Shown: positions 60,432-64,000 of the stretch, piece after piece
How positions within the stretch are numbered: the stretch's first letter is position 1
How the letters are laid out: each line of letters starts with the position of its first letter
Assembly (NCBI GenBank): GCA_965267435.1
Contig: OZ253960.1
Span: 558,001-622,000 of the forward strand
DNA from: JAWPMT01 sp965267435
Lineage (GTDB): Bacteria > Bacteroidota > Bacteroidia > Cytophagales > Cyclobacteriaceae
DNA: 64,000 nucleotides
Direction: 5' to 3'
The notes under the pieces: model-generated
The model's input: only the letters and a program-made list of their open reading frames with translations
Database searches by the model: none
What the model was told of the DNA's origin: nothing
Position numbers and translations under genes: made by a program

Positions 60432-62933
60432 CTAGTCACTGTTGGGTTCTGTGAGACTTTCTTCGGTGCCGTCTCCTTCCGCCTGTGGCTTGGATTGCGA
60501 AGGGCTGATGGGAGGGGGACCGGGATCGCCCTCCATCGAGTGCAAGTACACATCCTGTTGAGGGAATGGGATGGTGATACCAGCTTCCGTGATCTTCCGA
60601 TATACCTGAGTCGTCATCTGCGTCCCCATGGAGAATGAGTTGTCAAAGTCCGGGATCCAGTACAGTAGCTGGAAGTCCAGTGACGACTCGCCCATCTCCA
60701 AAAACCGAGTGATGGGAGCGGGATATTTCAGGACGACGTCGTTTTCATCTGCCGTTTCCCGAAGCAATTTGAGCACCAGATTGGGGTCTGTTCCATAGGC
60801 TACCCCCACATTGACTGCCAGACGGCGACGAGAGTCCGAGCGGGTCCAGTTGATGAATTCGCTGGAGAGGAAGTCCCCATTGGGGATGATCACATCAGCT
60901 CCATCAAATGAGCGAACGATGCTGGCGCGAAAACCTATATCTTGAACCGTTCCCATGAGGCTTTTAACCTCGATCACATCCCCAATTTTCATGGGTCTTT
61001 CAAGCGCTAGTATTACGCCGGATATCAGGTTGCTAAAGATACTCTGCAAACCAAATCCAATACCTACGCCGAGGGCACCAATGAGTAGTGCGAGCTTATC
61101 AAACTCAATCCCGGCTGCAGCAAAAGCCAGGACCACGCCCAGGCTGATGACACTATAGCGGATCAGAAGGGCGATCGTCCCTGTGACCCCTTTGTCCTCA
61201 GTTTTTGTGCGTACATAGACTTCTTCCTCGAGGATGAATCGGATGAAGCGCGAGATCCAGAAGGATACTTGCAAGGTCAGGAAGAAAGCAATGATGTCCC
61301 ACATAGAGATGGCGATGGTTCCCACTTGCACGCTGTACGTCACAAACGACTGGATCGACCCAAGTACAATTTCTCCGATGCCAAAGACCTCAAGCGTGTA
61401 ATTCAACCAACCTAGCAACCCCAGGACCGAAAAGAGGCGCTGTGCTTGTTTTCTTAGTTTTGATCGGTGCTTTTTGACGATGTTGGATTTGGCAAGTGGC
61501 GATTTGATCATTATTGCTGAGACCACGTCGGTCATCAGAAAGACGGTGAGGTAAAAGATCACCGCGATCAGCATGCTCACCATGATACCGTCGGTCAGGA
61601 GCCGGGCCAGTTGCATAGCGCCGACAATATTGCTTATGACCGATCCGAAAAGCAGCACCGTGAAGATCTGCGCCACCAGGACCAGGTACGGCCGAAACTG
61701 TGGTTTGAATACCACCAGCCTCCTGCGAAAGATCACATCTCCCGCTATCGCCAGTAAAGCAAGTGTGACGACAAGTGTCATTATTCGGCCAGCAAAAGTG
61801 GTTTCCAGAGGAATATGCAGCTGGAAGTATACCATCAAGCCCACGAAAATGCCGACCTGCTCTCGCTTGTAGTGGGACGAAGCTGTGTAGAATATATAGC
61901 ACGTGGGGATAAGGATCAGCAGCGAGAACACCCTGTTGAGTTCCGAGACTGGTTTGAGCGCAAGCATCGTGAAGATAAAGGTGATGAACAGGGCCGACTG
62001 GATGGGGTACTTGATCAGTAACCGTACTTTGAGTACTTCTTCCTTGTGGTCCTTCATCAGTTCCTTTGTCCCCACGCGAAAAAATATCAGATAGACCGCG
62101 AGAATGATGAAGAAAATGGGCACGACAAATCGAAAACTCTCGTCATCCATCCAGTAGTTGTAGGCGACTCTTACGTCATCGGTGTACTCCTTGCCGATGA
62201 GTGCGATGAGGTGCGTAGTGTCCCCTTCTGCGCGCCATAGAGGTTCTTCGCCGATCTGCCAGAGGCTGTTTCTCATCTCATCCCGACGCTGAGCGACGAA
62301 GGCCCTGCCACTGTTGATCTTGGCGATGGTCGGGGTGATGGAAGTTTGGATACGAAGCTGCTTGTTGACCACTTGCTGCAGCTTGGACATCTCGACATTG
62401 AGCTCGTTGACAACGCTTCGGACGCTGCGCACGACTTCCCTGGGGGCCTCCTGTTCGATGGTGGACTCCAGGGTGAGAATGGCCACCTGCTGCTGCGTGG
62501 AGACCTTTTGTTTTTCCGCTTCTACGGTCTTGATGCGATTGGCGACCTGTGCATTCCAGTCGTTGGTTTGTTTTGAGTAGGTGGCCCAAATGGCCTGCGC
62601 GCGATCAAGCTGGCTGTAGGTATAGCTCAGTGTAGTATCGGCGTACAGCGCATAGATGCTATCTACCTTGGTGACAACACCGGGTAGGGCCGCTGTGATT
62701 TCGTCCACGAACTCAGGTCGTTGTACCAATTGGTCCACTTCCTGTCTGGTAGTGTTCAAGATCTCCGTGAGCTTCGGGATCTCACTGATAGGCAGCGCCT
62801 TTGGTCCTTGTATGGAGTCCTCTGGCACTGACTCCTGTGACTGACCCACCAGTGTTGCTGTTGTTCCCACCCATAGGATGAGGGCGGTGAGGAATTTGAT
62901 CGAAAAACGCACTATCAATTTGTCTCTTTCCAA
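60432..62933 (-). CDS. Large MscS/MscK-like mechanosensitive channel
   Basis: About 826-833 residues. No ATG is available, so the start is TTG 62933 or GTG 62912. A signal peptide (ending TLVGQ) leads to a periplasmic coiled-coil region of about 230 residues (ATYSKQTNDWNAQVANRIKTVEAEKQKVSTQQ). About ten transmembrane helices follow. The final part is the MscS core: IGALGVGIGFGLQSIFSNLISGVILALERPMKIGD, VQDIGFRASIVRSFDGADVIIPNGDFLSSEFINW and a C-terminal IPFPQQDVYLH. This matches the layout of MscK/KefA-type channels, though shorter. It is the third MscS-type gene of the window, and precedes DUF3124 and DUF481 genes in the same direction. Confidence 0.9.
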   Translation of the reverse strand: MERDKLIVRFSIKFLTALILWVGTTATLVGQSQESVPEDSIQGPKALPISEIPKLTEILNTTRQEVDQLVQRPEFVDEITAALPGVVTKVDSIYALYADTTLSYTYSQLDRAQAIWATYSKQTNDWNAQVANRIKTVEAEKQKVSTQQQVAILTLESTIEQEAPREVVRSVRSVVNELNVEMSKLQQVVNKQLRIQTSITPTIAKINSGRAFVAQRRDEMRNSLWQIGEEPLWRAEGDTTHLIALIGKEYTDDVRVAYNYWMDDESFRFVVPIFFIILAVYLIFFRVGTKELMKDHKEEVLKVRLLIKYPIQSALFITFIFTMLALKPVSELNRVFSLLILIPTCYIFYTASSHYKREQVGIFVGLMVYFQLHIPLETTFAGRIMTLVVTLALLAIAGDVIFRRRLVVFKPQFRPYLVLVAQIFTVLLFGSVISNIVGAMQLARLLTDGIMVSMLIAVIFYLTVFLMTDVVSAIMIKSPLAKSNIVKKHRSKLRKQAQRLFSVLGLLGWLNYTLEVFGIGEIVLGSIQSFVTYSVQVGTIAISMWDIIAFFLTLQVSFWISRFIRFILEEEVYVRTKTEDKGVTGTIALLIRYSVISLGVVLAFAAAGIEFDKLALLIGALGVGIGFGLQSIFSNLISGVILALERPMKIGDVIEVKSLMGTVQDIGFRASIVRSFDGADVIIPNGDFLSSEFINWTRSDSRRRLAVNVGVAYGTDPNLVLKLLRETADENDVVLKYPAPITRFLEMGESSLDFQLLYWIPDFDNSFSMGTQMTTQVYRKITEAGITIPFPQQDVYLHSMEGDPGPPPISPSQSKPQAEGDGTEESLTEPNSD

Positions 62934-62981
62934 TCTGTTAATATAGGCCCTTGTGGAGATGCTGACTCAAAACATGTCGAC

Positions 62982-64000
62982 CTATTGCGTCCCATATGTC
63001 TTGATCATATTAAAGTAATCATAGTAGGCAGCATAGATCTCCGGATCATCGATCCGAAGTAGCACTTCGAAGTTTTCACGCAGTGACCTTTCTGTCAGGT
63101 TGTGAGAACCGGTCCAGACAGTTTGTGTGTCACCATCATCGACGAGGAAGAACTTTGTGTGCATGTTGAACGACTTGTCGAGATACGATACGTTTTTACT
63201 CAAGTCCTCAAAGGCGTCCCTAACGTCCTTGTCTATATCCCCGTTGGTGATAACGGTTACGGAAGCCCCATTGTCCACGAGGTCCTCCAGTTCGCGGACA
63301 ATGTCAATTCGGTTCTCGCTCCATTTGCCATGAGCAAAGCGGACCTTCGCCCGTTTGGGCTCTTTGATATTCTTCAACACGCTGAGCACATTATCCTTGC
63401 CGTGGTCTTCCTGATTCTTGATCTTCGGAAAGAAGTAGGCCTTGTAACCTCTGGTGTCGTCCGACGATGTTTGATACTCATAGTGATCCAACTGGTCGGC
63501 GACGCCGAGCACCTTGATGTCATACCAGAAGTCCAGATAGCCGTGATAGAGAGAGGGACTGGAGAAGATTACCATATCCTGGAGTTTCTTTGTGCCCTTC
63601 TTCTGGAAGTTGGAGGAGGTCTGCAAGACCACGTGGGACGCTGGTCCATTGGCGGTAGCTACTTCTGAAAACAGGATGAATTTATTGTGAATGATGCCTT
63701 TCTTCGAGATGTCATTTTCGATGAAGAAGAAGTCATCCAGCTTGTCGTCAAGCAGTTTAGCTATGTCTTTGTTGGTGTCTTCGCTGGTCTCGCCGTCATT
63801 GAGGATTACACGGACTTTGACCCCCTTTTTACTTGCAGCGATGAGCGCCTCTGCCAATGGTTCCACACCAAACTTGAAAATGCAGACTGTGATCTCTTCG
63901 CCGGGTGGTGTATGGTTGATAAGATCATAGACCCTTTGAAGCAGGGCTATGTCTCTATCACTATCCTCGACGAGCTCCACCTCTGTAAACAGGGCGTCTG
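62982..64000 (-). CDS. Phospholipase D-like protein (5' end beyond the window)
   Basis: At least 338 residues, with the start outside the window: the frame stays open to 64000, so the GTG at 63980 is probably internal. It has two HKD-type active sites: IIHNKFILFSE (HxK, without the usual trailing Asp four residues later) and MHTKFFLVDDGDTQTVWTGSHNLTERSLREN, which is complete (HxKxxxxD and the GSxN pattern). The order and spacing fit a PLD-like nuclease or phosphodiesterase with both halves of the active site in one chain. No transmembrane segment is visible in the part shown. It lies 48 bases upstream of the large MscS gene, in the same direction. Confidence 0.85.
   Translation of the reverse strand, partial: DALFTEVELVEDSDRDIALLQRVYDLINHTPPGEEITVCIFKFGVEPLAEALIAASKKGVKVRVILNDGETSEDTNKDIAKLLDDKLDDFFFIENDISKKGIIHNKFILFSEVATANGPASHVVLQTSSNFQKKGTKKLQDMVIFSSPSLYHGYLDFWYDIKVLGVADQLDHYEYQTSSDDTRGYKAYFFPKIKNQEDHGKDNVLSVLKNIKEPKRAKVRFAHGKWSENRIDIVRELEDLVDNGASVTVITNGDIDKDVRDAFEDLSKNVSYLDKSFNMHTKFFLVDDGDTQTVWTGSHNLTERSLRENFEVLLRIDDPEIYAAYYDYFNMIKTYGTQ

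Overview
The window looks like a chromosomal segment of a Bacteroidota bacterium, probably a Cytophagales-type marine or soil relative; I cannot name a genus. The reasons are a very high density of signal-peptide-bearing outer-membrane beta-barrels and lipoproteins, Bacteroidota-typical families (DUF4136, DUF4251, DUF4421, DUF5723, PCMD, putAbiC), the Bat operon order, and a few promoters resembling the Bacteroidota -7 box TAnnTTTG. Gene spacing is tight and there are no rRNA, tRNA, integrase or IS genes that I can recognise.

Layout. 0.1-7.7 kb: Omp85-like barrels, two YceI-family secreted proteins, a DUF4421 protein, an NTF2-like lipoprotein and a porin gene broken by a one-base frameshift. 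7.8-10 kb: a divergent pair of MscS channels. 10-11.6 kb: an arylsulfatase with its own terminator. 11.8-18.1 kb: a tightly overlapping MoxR-DUF58-DUF4381-BatA-BatB/C-BatD operon. 18.2-23.2 kb: a DUF4251 protein, a leftward pair made of a putative abortive-infection (AbiC-like) membrane protein and a CHAD protein, a small barrel and a TPR histidine kinase. 23.3-42 kb: an envelope catabolic block with two divergent M19 dipeptidase-like proteins, a VOC protein, a double-CDGSH protein, amidohydrolases, a BNR/sortilin-like lipoprotein, a metallophosphoesterase, and two copies of a cassette pairing an OprB-like porin with a DUF2490-type barrel. 43.6-47.1 kb: an HlyD-DUF2955-NodT efflux operon. 47.2-51 kb: a barrel-PCMD-DcaP porin operon. 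52.4-58.5 kb: assorted secreted and barrel proteins. 58.8-64 kb: a leftward set with DUF481, DUF3124, a large MscS channel and a phospholipase D-like protein cut by the window edge.

The least ordinary region is 51.1-52.3 kb: an array of about 171-173 bp repeats, each made of two imperfect hairpins, with a small GIY-YIG nuclease gene embedded in it. The gene replaces the first hairpin of one unit and its stop codon overlaps the start of the second hairpin. This suggests a nuclease-linked, REP/MITE-like element family. Other structured intergenic DNA includes a 17-bp inverted-repeat element (36.9 kb), a related element sharing the terminus GAATGACG (39.8 kb), and degenerate word-repeat tracts with GGCGGA palindromes at the 3' ends of several genes.
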